Below, in pieces: positions 1 through 12,348 of a stretch of DNA of 64,000 bases; the first letter of the stretch is position 1, and each line of letters opens with the position of its first letter. The DNA is from Petrolisthes cinctipes (lineage: Eukaryota > Arthropoda > Malacostraca > Decapoda > Porcellanidae), in NCBI GenBank assembly GCA_033782935.1, contig JAWQEG010001325.1:620001-684000 (forward strand). The letters run 5' to 3'. Below the pieces are notes generated by a model, which saw only the letters and a program-made list of their open reading frames with translations, ran no database searches and was not told the DNA's origin. Position numbers and translations under genes: made by a program.

Positions 1-2
1 AT

Positions 3-766
<764 letters not shown>

Positions 767-786
767 CTATGTGTCATGGAACCTAC

Positions 787-1720
<934 letters not shown>

Positions 1721-1788
<68 letters not shown>
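1721..1788. repeat. (AG)n microsatellite
   Basis: Pure AG dinucleotides for 68 bp, about 60 bp from the LTR boundary. The matching tract in the second copy is about twice as long. Confidence 0.98.
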
Positions 1789-1791
<3 letters not shown>

Positions 1792-1849
1792 GGTGGGGGA
1801 GAGAAAGAAGGGGATGGGTGGAGCCTGTGGACTGACATGATATATACGT

Positions 1850-2503
1850 TGTACAAGTCCTCTAAGGCTTTAACTCATTCAGGATCTGATACAGTACCTT
1901 GTTGTGGAGTTGTAGTAGTAGTAGTAGTTGTTGTTGTTGTTGTATTAGGTAGCGAGCTCGGCGTTGTGGTGTTCTTAGGTAATTGACTTCACAAGTTTCT
2001 TAAGGCTTAATTTATTAACTATATTCTTATCTCTACACAGGGAATTATATTGATGTGCCTTGTCTGATATTATTGTGTCTCTCTTATGGAGACAGTTTAT
2101 AGCCCTTAGGGAGTCAGTGTTAAGTATCCTGAATCCTAGTGTACCTCTTCTGCTTATATACATTTCAAACTCAATAGTTTACAGAAATAGCTAGAGTGAC
2201 AACTGTTGCCTGTGAATGGTCAATCTAATTCTGTATGTCTGTGTACTCCTCTTCTCTCCCTTTTTATTCCTTATTCAATTATTCTCCCATTCTCTCTCTC
2301 TCTCTCTGTGAAACTAGAGAGAGGAGGAAGGGGTTAATGGTTTCTGCTATATCCTCTTACCACAACTTGAAGCAGAGAGATATCATTGGAGACTGGTCAA
2401 GCGAGGGTGACTGTGTGTATGTATGTATGTATGTGGAATCTGAATCTGTCTGTCAGGTCCCGAAAGGCAAGTCACTGCACGTGTTTGTGTGTGTGTATGG
2501 AGT

Positions 2504-2537
<34 letters not shown>

Positions 2538-2649
2538 GAGAGAGAAGGAAGGAAGGACAGCTGTGCTGGAGTGTCTAATATCTGTCTGGCTATTAATGAC
2601 TTTGCCATCTGATCTGTTGTTCCTTCTAGTCTTTGCTTTTGTCCGTACA
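1850..2649 (-). repeat. 3' LTR of LTR element, copy 1
   Basis: 800 bp, with TGTAC/GTACA inverted ends, matching 9079-9876 almost exactly. It contains GTA, GTT, TC and GT simple repeats. I see no canonical polypurine tract just inside it on the minus-strand side (2650-2690), which is odd for a retroelement that copied itself. Confidence 0.93.
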
Positions 2650-2949
2650 TCGCTCGAACCACGCTACCCTTGCCTGGCCTCCAGGCGTTAATGCTTTATG
2701 CTTTATTTAATAGAAGGCCAGTTCACAATATTGGTAGGGTCCATGATAACTAAGATATTAACAATGAATACATGTATAGTAACATAAAAATAGACATTAA
2801 GACATTGGCACACCATATGCTTAAAATTAACATTACCGGTAATACATGAATATAAATACATGAACATGAATACATTGTTACATAATATTTCATCTTAATA
2901 TTAATGTGTTTAGCTAGGTGCATGTTATTGTGTGTATATAAGCTAACCT

Positions 2950-4797
2950 ATGCTAAAGATTCACACATTAATGAGGGGGGAGCCGTGTTGCTATGTTGAG
3001 GCTGTGAAATAACAGTCTTATTCTTTTCAATACAAGATAATTCAGTATACCTCGATAGTTCTTTCTTATACAATACAAAAATAGTATAGTAGACTGTCTT
3101 ATACAATATATAAATATTATAGTACATGCCAGAAAGATAAGACATGGGATAATAAACATTGGTACCAAGTTATATCGTGATCAGTATTTGGAGGAATCAA
3201 ATTATATAATAAGGATGATTGAATCCTATTCTCATTGAGTAACATAATAGTTTCATTTTTTTCTGATACTACTGATAATTAATTAGGAGACGTTAAATAT
3301 GTCAGCTTTAAATGAAATACGTTGAAATGTGGAAGAGATTGTGCTATGTTTTCAAGCAAATTATGTTTATTAGGCAAGGTAACGATTCCCTTGGATCGTA
3401 TTGCCTATGAGTCTGCTTCTTTATAGTAGCCTTAAACCATACCATGTGTAGGGTGATTAGGGCAAAGTAATGTTAATTGTGTATCAGCAGGTAAGTATAG
3501 ATAGTGGAAATTAAAATTGATGATGAAAGAGAGTTTGATTAGTAATAGATATGAATGTACATGCATATAGTGTTTGATTAGTATTACTTTGATTCTAAGC
3601 AAGTGGAGATTTTGCATCATTTGGAGACTTTAATGCAAATAAACATGCAGGACAAACATATATGAAGATATGCAACATGGCACTTGAGGAGTTGTGTGTC
3701 ACTGATGACATCATCACTAAGTATAATACTTATTGGATGAAAATCGAATATTAAAGGATTACTTCCATTTTCATTGGGAATTGTTGAAGTGCGTAGCTTG
3801 TGAATAACATTTTACCTTTTATGGGAATAATAATGAGTCTATAATTTTGTATTAAAATACTACACATGACTGTATAATAATATTTCAAGTAGGTGTATGA
3901 AATATAATAAGTAAGATGATATTTCATTAATGATTTTACCATTGCATTTCGTAGCTGTTGGAGTGGTAATAATATTGAGTTGATCTTACCTTACTCGCAG
4001 TAAATACTCTCTTAATTAATAAATGGTTGTCATTCCTCTCTAAGTTCCTCACCTGCAATTAATTTTCCTGCTAACTCACAGAAATAAATAGAAGCCTAAA
4101 AATATGATGTGATTATTTCATATATGTAGTTCTTTTCATTCGTTGCTCATGTAAACTATATAAATCGTATTTAATTTCTGTGCAATGATTTGCACTCTAA
4201 TACAGTATATACCTGGTACTCTATCTCACCTTGATTTGCAACGGTTTGTCCCGCAACCTATTATGTATGGGATAATGCTTGTATACCACTATCTAAGCAG
4301 TACCAAATAGTGCTCATGAAATTTCACTTAAAAATTATCTAAATCACGTTCTGGGCTGTGATGATGGCTCTAAGCCATTATAATTTTTGTATAATAAGCG
4401 AGCAATATTACCTGAGTCGCTGAATTCATTCCTAGGGCGCCCAATAGTGAAAGGACACTATAGAATATAATGTATTTAAATTGGTAAATTCATTCGTGTG
4501 ATACCTGTCAAACAAAACTAGTGTATCATTAAATACCTTGTCTGTACCCACTGCTCAATGGCATAAAATTTATGTAATAATTCATATATCCAGTAAAGAG
4601 TAAGAAATAGTGATCATATTGTTCATCACCAACATTTTATTTCTTTTCCTTTTCTTTTCAACTGTTTGATAAAATTGTAAACGAGAGCTCTCGGATTTTA
4701 AGATGTCATCTTTATCTGTGTTATGCACTTCGTCGGAGCTTGTAGCCGCCGCGAGTATATACATGAAACACGTTATATAGATTGATTTGGGCCACAT
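2950..4797 (-). pseudogene. Env-like remnant of the LTR element, copy 1
   Basis: The minus-strand region after integrase holds broken pieces that resemble an errantivirus envelope (baculovirus F-like fusion glycoprotein). There is a start with a hydrophobic signal-like stretch at 4797-4730. A middle block at about 3850-3770 has the alternating hydrophobic and IPI pattern of that family. A block near 3480-3430 has a leucine-rich stretch ending in a cysteine-proline. A strongly hydrophobic segment of about 20 residues at 3165-3100 would be the transmembrane anchor, with a short tail. The blocks are in different frames with stops between, so no protein could be made. The assignment rests on order and character, not an alignment. 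Confidence 0.5.
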
Positions 4798-4999
4798 CTG
4801 TAAGAAAAATATTATTTTTCATTGGAAACCGATCGGAGTTTTTGTTTATAATTGTTTATTTTATTACCATCAATAGTAGGGATAATATTACTAGGAAGAG
4901 GAAATTGTTGATGTTTCAGAGATATTGATTGGTTTTATTTTGGATGTTGGGTTTTTGCGCGCTTTTTACCAATCTCTTTATTCTGTTTACATAAACAAT

Positions 5000-6100
5000 A
5001 TCACCCGCCTGGTAAAATTATGCTGTATTATAAGTGTATTACCTACTAAAGATATGATTGTGTGAAGTTTCGATGGGGTACCCGTATTATTATTATGTTA
5101 TGTCGGCGATCACGCATTATTTCCCTGCAAGCCTATAAATTGCTTTGTTATGTCGGCGATCACGCATTATTTCCCTGCAAGCCGATAAATTGCTTTGTTC
5201 ATCATGATGAAATTGTTGAAATGCAACTCACTGTCGTTCAGCATAGTTGTCCATGTTGTAGCATGGCTTCTTCGTGGCAATTGTTATATCATATGAAAGA
5301 CGTATCCATACGCCATATAGTATTTCATGTGGAGTTTTTCCTTTTATTTCCGTGATTTGTAGTGTTCATTGACCGTCATATCGATGCAGTCTTCCCATGT
5401 GGAGGGATTTTCATTGTTTCTGTGCCACGAAGTACTTCTAGTATTTTACGGTTTTGCCGTTTTGTTAACCCATTAGATGCTGGGAGATATGTTAATATAA
5501 CAAACGTTTGCTTAATATAGTAGAAATAAGATACCTTTTATAATATCGGGACATGTATATGGGCATATGAATTTGGTTTTACATATATGTGCACTTACCT
5601 TTGCGGTTTTTATCGTAGTGGTGCCGCCACTAAATATCTAGAAAATGGTTAACCATAGGTAATAACTTATTTGTGTCCTGATTCGAAATTGGAAAGGAAA
5701 GTAGATCTATTCCTATTATGTTCCATGATTCGTCCAGGATTAGGGATTCCCGTCATGGAGCAGAGGTCCAAATGTATGGCCTTTATCTGCATTGTATGTT
5801 TCGCACTGAGCGATATGTATGTGTTTCATCATCTACCCTTAGTTTATGTTAATTGTATATTGTACGGAGAGTGGTCAGATACCTATCTCTCCCAGGATGT
5901 CCTGCTGCATTATGATATAAGGGTAATTAATACTGAGGGAATTATTATTTGTTGTATCACTATGTGATTGGTTTGTACATCACGTTTCCTTAGTTTTCTG
6001 TAAATAATATTATCATGAAGGGAAAAGTTATTTACGTGACTGGGTAATTCTGGTCCATTATTTTCATCCTCAGTTTTTAATGAATATCTTATTACATTTA
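5000..6100 (-). pseudogene. Integrase remnant of the LTR element, copy 1
   Basis: In order on the minus strand there is an H2C2-type zinc finger start with an AGHPGR-like block (about 5925-5885). Then comes a catalytic-core start resembling the GIDLLxxFP motif (about 5722-5693), with the usual aspartate of the following DHF-type motif replaced (NHF seen). A C-terminal block, KGKTPHEILYG, lies at about 5350-5312 and corresponds to the T/KTPFELLYG motif of retroviral integrases. Frames change several times and stops are frequent. A 52-bp direct duplication (about 5099-5150 and 5151-5202) lies at the 3' end. It is inactive. Confidence 0.7.
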
Positions 6101-6129
6101 TCATAGAATCCGTTTGCTAATATTTATGA

Positions 6130-6955
6130 ACCGCATTAAGGTCAAAGTCCATGGGTGTCCTCGGAACTAAAGGACAAGATGACTGTTTAAGGGATCTACT
6201 ATTTTATTTAATCGTCCTGGAAGGTAGTTAATATCAATATGCGGGAGAATTTCCTGAATTGTTAGATATTATCTGGCTAATTTTCCCGTTAGGGTTTGAG
6301 GTTATAGTAAGCCAAGGATCGTTTGATAATTCGCGAAAACTTGTAAAGGATAGCCTAATACGATTTTTCTAAAGTACGAAGTGCCCATACGATTGCTAAT
6401 GTTTCCTGTTTTGTTACAGAGTAACGAGTTCCCTGCACATTTAATATTCTCGAAGCATTAACACATACCTGATATAGACCCATAGCTATCTCTTACATAA
6501 ATACAGCGCCTAAGCCTACTGAAGAAGCATCTGTACACTTGATAAAAGGCGTGAATATTTGGGAACGCAAAAATTGGAGCTGACATTACTTAACCTTTAA
6601 TCATTCAAAGCTCAGCTGTTTTTTTTCTGGCATCCATACAAAATCTCGAGTTGATTATTTAGGGGTTTAGCTACTTGGGAAAAATGCTGTACAAAGATTC
6701 TATAATAAGAACATAAACTCAAGAATTAATTTATGTTAGTAACATTTATTTGGAATAGTGAATATTCTCATTGCTCGTATTTTATCAGATTGTGTATGGA
6801 GCACAGTGGCGGTTAATGGATAACCTAAAATTATAATTTTCTGGTAAAGAAAATGACATTTAGACATTTAAAGTTTGAGGCCTACCTAATATAATCTCTG
6901 TATAACCTTCTTTATTGTTACTTATAATAAATGTACGTTTTTAGAAAATTAATCA
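6130..6955 (-). pseudogene. RT thumb and RNase H remnant, copy 1
   Basis: Minus-strand pieces of Ty3/Gypsy RNase H are readable in shifting frames. They are a FVWMPEKKQLSFE block, a TDASSVGLGAVF catalytic motif (about 6534-6506), a TRYSVTKQETLAIVWAL block (about 6415-6365), and a C-terminal LPGRLN block (about 6238-6208) matching the YxPGRxNxVAD family motif. In-frame stops and frameshifts separate them. The upstream palm and fingers are absent from this copy because of the deletion at about 6951-6966 but are present in copy 2. Confidence 0.8.
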
Positions 6956-6962
6956 AATTAAA

Positions 6963-7356
6963 TTATTTTATGTTTGAGGGTTAATTATTATGGTTTGTTT
7001 GATAAGGTATGATATACCTAGTTTATAATTTCGTATTATATAGAATTCAATTTGTATATGGTTAGTTCCCTTGTCTAACCGTACAGGAAGGGTTAGTGTC
7101 CCTAATACCTTTAATTTATTGCCTGTCATGGTTGACAATTCTATGTCACCTGTTCAATCTTGGTTTATAAATGCCGCTGGGGACCTAATTTGCTCAATAT
7201 GTTAAAGGAATTATCCGATAACAAGGAAACTGCCGAGCCTGTGTCTATCATTAAGGGTGTGTTACTATGTGATACTAGGTCAGGGAATTATAGTACATTA
7301 TCGGTAAATGCGACGACAGGGCCTACAGTTTTATTTTCGGGACGTTTGATGCTATA
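6963..7356 (-). pseudogene. Retropepsin-like protease remnant, copy 1
   Basis: Directly after gag the minus strand encodes a retroviral-type aspartic protease with an LMIDTGSAVSLLSD block. The catalytic DTGS codons lie at 7245-7234. A later strand region (PVRLDKGTNHIQIEF) and a stop follow. A stop and a frame change lie between the active-site block and the C-terminal part. The family works as a homodimer that cleaves Gag-Pol; this copy is not open throughout. A 66-codon plus-strand reading frame across it is an antisense shadow. Confidence 0.75.
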
Positions 7357-8163
7357 TTAATATTGTGGTGGTCTCGTTTCATACATCATGTTTCGATTGT
7401 GCCAGTCCCGTTTCATTCTGTTAAGGATCATGCATTCATCTAAGGAATGCGACTTTGATTCATGTAAATAATTGTATTTATGATTACTTTTCCCTTGATA
7501 ATTTCCCTTAGTATTATGTAAGTTATAACATTCACTGGTAATATGATTATTTTCGTTACAGTGTTTGCAACGTTTTCCCTGTGATTCCCCTTGAGGAGTA
7601 GGTGTGGCATCAAAATTAAAATTCTTCGTCCCCATGGATTGAGTAATCTGTAATGCACGATGCATGATACTAGATTCCTTCGAATTTAAAGTTAGAGACC
7701 CTGATAGTGCAAGTGATTTTGCTGGTTCACTTGTAGTTATGTTTTCTGCCTTTGTTATAATCATTCTCTGAACCCATGATAATGAATTATGAATTTTACC
7801 ATCCCCAAAAACATCAATAAGTGACTGTCTGAATGTAGCATATGACGTTAAATTCTCTGGATCAGGAAAAGCACTTGTAGTTAACATATAATTGGCTGGA
7901 CTATCTGGTGCAATATGCTCTCTCACGAATCTTATCTTATGTACGTCCTGCTCTATATTAGTTCGGTAAAACACATCCTCCAAATGACGCAAGAAGAGAT
8001 GAATCCCATATCTTGGATTATCTCCCGTATAATACTTTAAATAATTTTGGGTGGGTAAGATTCTTACCGTATGCATAGAAGAGGTAGTGGGGTTAGAAGA
8101 AGTTGTATGAAGAGCAGAGACATGAAGAGCAGAGACAGTAGGAGATTGTGGAGGAGTAGCCAT
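7357..8163 (-). CDS. gag: Gag-like nucleocapsid protein of the LTR element, copy 1
   Basis: An open frame of 268 residues on the minus strand, starting MATPPQSP. The N-terminal 30 residues are low-complexity and rich in proline, serine and threonine. Residues about 40-160 have the composition of a capsid region (YYTGDNPRYGIHLFLRHLED, later REHIAPDSPANYML). At about residue 205 lies a CCHC zinc knuckle, CKHCNENNHITSEC (C-x2-C-x4-H-x4-C), followed by a basic, histidine-rich tail. It would coat the element's RNA. The start is the first ATG after an approximately 915-bp leader. It is shorter than many gypsy Gags and is the only open gene in the element. Copy 2 appears to differ by one residue (H to Q near residue 31), so the frame has been kept open while pol and env decayed. 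Confidence 0.85.
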   Translation of the reverse strand: MATPPQSPTVSALHVSALHTTSSNPTTSSMHTVRILPTQNYLKYYTGDNPRYGIHLFLRHLEDVFYRTNIEQDVHKIRFVREHIAPDSPANYMLTTSAFPDPENLTSYATFRQSLIDVFGDGKIHNSLSWVQRMIITKAENITTSEPAKSLALSGSLTLNSKESSIMHRALQITQSMGTKNFNFDATPTPQGESQGKRCKHCNENNHITSECYNLHNTKGNYQGKSNHKYNYLHESKSHSLDECMILNRMKRDWHNRNMMYETRPPQY

Positions 8164-9055
8164 TGTTAGAGAAAATACAGGTTAATATAGTGTACCAGAT
8201 CGAGTCTTTAATGGGGGTAAGGTTGGGGAAGCAGAAGAATGTATTTCGAATGTGTGGGCACCACAAACGAGGCTTAGGGAGGCAGGGAAATCTAGCTTGG
8301 AGAGTAATGAATCATTATTAGGGATATTCGAAGTTAGTTATGATACCTTTGGATTAATGGGGGAAAATATTGTTACTTTGTTTTAATTTGGCATTTCTTT
8401 TTCTGTTTTTTTTTTTTTTTTTTTTCTTTCTTTCTGGGCTGTTAATGAGGAACCTAATTCTTTTCTAACATGTTCGTGGACAAGTGAAAAATAATGTTAT
8501 GTAACATGTAATGTGTACCTACTTTTAGTTGATTCAAGTTGCAACGAAGATGACGACGAGTTGAAGTCTAGTTGGGGTGTTGTCTGATGAGGCGACGATG
8601 TGGTGAAGAGGCGACGTCGGTGGAGAGGCGAAGCGATGATTAGTTAGCTCGCACACTAACACACTAACAGTCGTTATTGGAGTGAAGATGATGAACGTTG
8701 ACTTGCCTTTATGAGAGAATTTACATAACGAGGCGTCAGCGCGGAGGCGATGGAGGTCGTGGCGTTGTCCTGACGAGGGCATTTACGCAGGGACGCCGAT
8801 GTGGTAGTGATGAAGTGATGATTGTTTGTTGTGAAGTAGATGAGGTCCCCTTGTAGGTCGAGTTGCAGTTTTGGTGAAGCAGGTGCCTCTTGTAGGTGAA
8901 GAATTTGTGGTTTATCTCCCTCGTTAGAGGTCGTAAGATTATACCCACAGAAGAAATTACTTGAGAGAATTTACAAGTAGATTCCTTTAACTTGTCCTTG
9001 AACAATGTTAGTCACTGTACTCCCGTGAAGTCTTTACCTTGCAATTTGCCTTGTT
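8164..9055 (-). other. 5' leader of LTR element, copy 1
   Basis: About 0.9 kb between the primer-binding site and gag, with no credible gene. It has a T-tract at about 8408-8425 and a GGCGACG-rich stretch at 8580-8780 whose minus-strand frames are low-complexity. It probably holds the packaging signal; this is inference. Confidence 0.6.
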
Positions 9056-9073
9056 GCAAAAACACCACTGCCA
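9056..9073 (-). promoter_or_regulatory. Primer-binding site, copy 1
   Basis: On the minus strand, five bases inside the 5' LTR edge, the sequence TGGCAGTGGTG begins. A TGG start at this spacing is what a tRNA 3' CCA end pairs with. I do not assign the tRNA. Confidence 0.6.
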
Positions 9074-9078
9074 TCAAA

Positions 9079-9732
9079 TGTACCAGTCCTCTAAGGCTTT
9101 AACTCGTTCAGGATCTGATACAGTACCTTGTTGTGGAGTTGTAGTAGTAGTAGTAGTTGTTGTTGTTGTTGTATTAGGTAGCGAGCTCGGCGTTGTGGTG
9201 TTCTTAGGTAATTGACTTCACAAGTTTCTTAAGGCTTAATTTATTAACTATATTCTTATCTCTACACAGGGAATTATATTGATGTGCCTTGTCTGATATT
9301 ATTGTGTCTCTCTTATGGAGACAGTTTATAGCCCTTAGGGAGTCAGTGTTAAGTATCCTGAATCCTAGTGTACCTCCTCTGCTTATATACATTTCAAACT
9401 CAATAGTTTACAGAAATAGCTAGAGTGACAACTGTTGCCTGTGAATGGTCAATCTAATTCTGTATGTCTGTGTACTCCTCTTCTCTCCCTTTTTATTCCT
9501 TATTCAATTATTCTCGCATTCTCTCTCTCTCTCTCTGTGAAACTAGAGAGAGGAGGAAGGGGTTAATGGTTTCTGCTATATCCTCTTACCACAACTTGAA
9601 GCAGAGAGATGTCATTGGAGACTGGTCAAGCGAGGGTGACTGTGTGTATGTATGTATGTATGTGGAATCTGAATCTGTCTGTCAGGTCCCGAAAGGCGAG
9701 TCACTGCACGTGTTTGTGTGTGTGTATGGAGT

Positions 9733-9764
<32 letters not shown>

Positions 9765-9876
9765 GAGAGAGAAGGAAGGAAGGACAGCTGTGCTGGAGTG
9801 TCTAATATCTGTCTGGCTATTAATGACTTTGCCATCTGATCTGTTGTTCCTTCTAGTCTTTGCTTTTGTCCGTACA
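9079..9876 (-). repeat. 5' LTR of LTR element, copy 1
   Basis: 798 bp, upstream of gag on the minus strand, matching 1850-2649 almost exactly. It should carry the element's promoter and polyadenylation signal, which I did not localise. Confidence 0.93.
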
Positions 9877-10170
9877 ACGTCACACTATGATCGTTCGTAT
9901 CCCAGTGTTAAATTTCATAAAAATGACGTATTTCTCGGGGACAAGTGCCATAATTATTCACTTTTGGTAATCCATTATAGTGCCAAAAATTAGCAGAAGG
10001 TGTGAAATAACCCGTGGAAAAACATCATCCTGATCCAACCTTTAGTTACACAGTTATTCTCTAAAAACAGTGCGACACGGGCCCTGAAAGCGTTAGTAGG
10101 TATTCCAAGCACACCTGGATGCTAATTAGTGCTCGTGATTGTTCATTAGGTATACTACCCTCTTCATAGT

Positions 10171-10287
10171 TTAAGGGGGAAGTTTTGTGTTGGTAAATCT
10201 GGAGCAACTGAATCCTCCAAACTATTCCAAGCAACAGAACACCATTATTTTTGCTCCTCTGGTACCAAAAAAGAATTACCACCTTAA
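10171..10287. mobile_element. TTAA-flanked palindromic MITE (family P), partial
   Basis: Bounded by TTAA at 10171-10174 and 10284-10287. It starts GGGGGAAGTTTTGTG and ends AATTACCACC, with the family core AATCCTCCAAACTATTCC. The other half of the internal palindrome is deleted compared with 13403-13563. TTAA ends are typical of piggyBac-type elements. Confidence 0.75.
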
Positions 10288-10417
10288 AATATACTGCCAC
10301 TAACGCCAAATGATTCGTGAATGACACTAGAAATAAAACCCCTATCGTACAAAGGTTAATTTAGAGGAAAATGCTCTTGATGGGAAACTGGAGCTCAACT
10401 TGATCGTCCAAACTATT

Positions 10418-10658
10418 GGTCGATTCCACAGTGGTTTGTTTTGGTTTGTAAGCACGCAAATGAAAGAATGTTAGGCGTGTAAATGACTTATGGGTGAATT
10501 ATTTAATGAATTTGGTGTGTAAACTATGCAGTGATCATCATTATCTAACTGTTGGATAGATTTTGTGAATGTGGATACTCGTCTTTTGGAAAATAATGAA
10601 GACTTACAAGTGTAGTTGGTTGGGAAGCTAACAAACGAATACCACTGTGAAATCGACC
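10418..10658. mobile_element. MITE, family H (GGTCGATTCCACAGTGG ends)
   Basis: 241 bp with inverted ends GGTCGATTCCACAGTGG and CCACTGTGAAATCGACC. Internal sequence matches the elements at 11803, 12115, 21452 and 23828. The target duplication is not clear. It probably belongs to a DNA-transposon family, but the superfamily is not assigned. Confidence 0.75.
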
Positions 10659-10695
10659 CCATGTCACGAAACAAAACCGTTGTTAATATTTATCA

Positions 10696-10861
10696 TTAAG
10701 GGGAGTAACCAATTGTTGGAAATGGGAAGGCTAATGATTCCTCCAAACTATGCCAGGAAACAAAACCCCTCCATTGGGAATTATACAGGGGATGTGTTTT
10801 ATAGGTGAGTCTGGAGGCCTACACTGACTCCAAATTGACCATAAAAGGTTGCTTCCCTTAA
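10696..10861. mobile_element. TTAA-flanked MITE, first of a chain
   Basis: TTAA at 10696-10699 and 10858-10861, with inner ends GGGGAG and CTTCCC. It contains the family-P core GATTCCTCCAAACTATGCCAGG. Its right TTAA is also the left edge of the next segment (10858-10955). Confidence 0.7.
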
Positions 10862-10951
10862 GGTGATTATAATGTTTTTCGAGACAGTCTGGTGGAATCA
10901 AGAGCTCTTCAATTAAAAAAAAAAAAAATCCTCCCCTCAAGAAAATTTTTA

Positions 10952-11112
10952 TTAAGGTGGTAATTCTTTTTTGTTACATCGGAGTGCCTTGATTTTTCCA
11001 AAGTATGCTAGGAAACAGGCCCAGAAGAGCAAAAATAATTGTGTTCTGTTGTTGCTTGGAATAGTTTAGAGAATTCAGTTGCTCCAGATTTACAAACCCT
11101 GTGATGTAGCCA
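10952..11112. mobile_element. Family-P palindromic MITE, inverted, right end lost
   Basis: Begins at TTAA 10952-10955 and reads as the reverse complement of 13403-13563 (GGTGGTAATTC, then the TTTCCAAAGTATGC and TTGGAATAGTTT arms). It stops at TTTACAAACC and runs straight into the next element without a TTAA. Confidence 0.7.
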
Positions 11113-11250
11113 GAAAATTGGGTATAAATGAGTCCTTTAAATACTGCCATGAAACACACACACCTATATGGAAGGTGCTTGTTTCGTGGCATGGTCAGGA
11201 GGAATCAGAAGACTCTAATTTTCATACACGATCACAAACAGGATTCTTAA
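11095..11250. mobile_element. TTAA-type MITE (family P5), inverted, degraded left end
   Basis: The sequence from CTGTGATGTAG to TTAA at 11247-11250 is an inverted relative of 13560-13691 (shared blocks CTGTGAT, TTCCATATGGGTGTGTGT in reverse, and TGGTCAGGAGGAATC). It ends exactly where the G-rich element begins. Confidence 0.65.
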
Positions 11251-11583
11251 GGGGTGCGGGAATAGGGGGACAGGCTTGGGGGGGGGGGGTTATGGGGTGT
11301 GGGAGTAGGGGATAGGCTTGGGGGGGTTTTGGGAGGTGCGGGAGTAGGGAGACAGGCTTGGGGGGTATAGAGGTGTGTGGAAGTAGGGGACAGGCTTGGG
11401 GGGTATAGAGGTGTGTGGAAGTAGGGGAAGTAGGGGGGACAGGCTTGAGGGGGGTTAGGGGGGTGAGGGAATAGGGGACAGGCTTTCTACCCCCCCCCCT
11501 AAAAAAAAAAAAAAAAACTTTCCCCCTATTCTCGCACCTCCCAAACCCCCCCAAGCCTGTCCCCTACTCCCGCACCCCCTTAT
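11247..11583. mobile_element. G-rich foldback element built of a minisatellite
   Basis: From TTAA (11247-11250) the strand is G-rich, made of repeats of a unit like GGTGCGGGAGTAGGGGACAG followed by GCTTGGGG runs. Near 11490 it flips to the complementary C-rich form and ends CCCGCACCCCC at TTAT (11580-11583, a one-base change from TTAA). The whole could fold back, and the G runs could form quadruplexes. It is the same family as 13688-20056. Confidence 0.75.
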
Positions 11584-11599
11584 TTAACACTTATCGGAG

Positions 11600-11802
11600 C
11601 AGGGAGAAGCAGATGAAAATGTCCCTCCCCTATATCACTTTCTTTCTCCTTTTCAAATTTTCATCTGCATTTCCTTTTCTTTTATTTCCTTCGTGTTTGT
11701 TGTCCCTCCTCCTTATCACCTTCTCCCTCCTTTTCATTTGTTTACCTGTCTCTCCTGTTGTTTTAATTCCTTGTGCTTGTTGTCCCACGTCTTTTATCAC
11801 CT
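11600..11802. repeat. Pyrimidine-rich SINE-tail-like fragments
   Basis: Two tandem-like blocks containing GCTTGTTGTCCCACGTCTTTTATCACC and a variant. They resemble part of the SINE-like insert at 23453-23760, read on the minus strand. No coding signal. Confidence 0.45.
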
Positions 11803-12040
11803 CCTTCCACAGTGGTATTGGTTTGTTAGCTTCCCAACCAACCACACTTGTAAGGCTTCATTATTTTCTAAAAGGTGAGTATCTTTATTCACAAAATCTA
11901 TTCAAGAGTTTGATAATGATGATCACTGTATAATTTACTCACCAAATTCATTAAGTAATTCACCCATAAGGCATTTACACGGCTAACATTCTTTCGTTTG
12001 CGTGCTTACAAACCACTACCAACCACTGTGGAATCGACTC
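11803..12040. mobile_element. MITE, family H, inverted copy
   Basis: Inverted relative of 12115-12348, with ends TTCCACAGTGG and CCACTGTGGAATCGAC and the shared inner block ATTTACACGG...TTCTTTCGTTTG. Together with 12115-12348 it forms an inverted pair about 75 bp apart. Confidence 0.75.
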
Positions 12041-12114
12041 ACAGTCAGGGTCTTCCAGTCCTGAGTCGGTCTTAATTCTCTCACCCTCAAATCAACAAAT
12101 CAATAATCATTTAT

Positions 12115-12348
12115 GGTCAATTCTACAGTGGTTGGTATTGGTGTGTAAGCACGCAAACGAAAGAATGTTTAAATGACTTATTGGTGAATTATTTAATGAA
12201 TTTGGTGAGTAAACTATGCAGTGATCATTATTATCTAACTATTGGGTAGATTTTGTGAATATGGATACTCAGCTTTTGGAATATAATAAAGCCTTACAAG
12301 TGTGGTTGGTTGGGAAGCTAACAAACCAATACCACTGTGGAATTGACC
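12115..12348. mobile_element. MITE, family H
   Basis: 234 bp with ends GGTCAATTCTACAGTGG and CCACTGTGGAATTGACC. The flanks could hold a TA duplication (TTA before, TAA after allowing one base), but this is not certain. Confidence 0.75.

Larger units (their letters stand above)
1850..9876 (-). mobile_element. Full-length errantivirus-like (Ty3/Gypsy) LTR element, copy 1
   Basis: Two direct repeats of about 800 bp (1850-2649 and 9079-9876) bound 6.4 kb of internal sequence. Each LTR starts TGTAC and ends GTACA. The element is flanked by a 4-bp target duplication ACGT (1846-1849 and 9877-9880). The minus strand reads 5' LTR, primer-binding site, leader, gag, protease, RNase H, integrase, env-like region, 3' LTR. 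This order, the 4-bp duplication and an env-like third region fit the gypsy/errantivirus group. Gag is open; everything after it is broken. The RT palm is missing through a deletion near 6960. The LTRs differ at only about six positions by eye. Confidence 0.93.

Noticed and set aside
2235..2691. 100-160 codon plus-strand frames in all four LTRs
   Set aside because: They are mostly GT, TC and GTA simple repeat translated; they vary with microsatellite length and lie in LTRs.
7160..7360. 66-codon plus-strand frame (and its twin at 59971-60171)
   Set aside because: It is antisense to the DTGS protease block of the LTR element.
11222..11554. 110-codon proline-rich minus-strand frame
   Set aside because: It is a translation of the C-rich strand of the foldback minisatellite.
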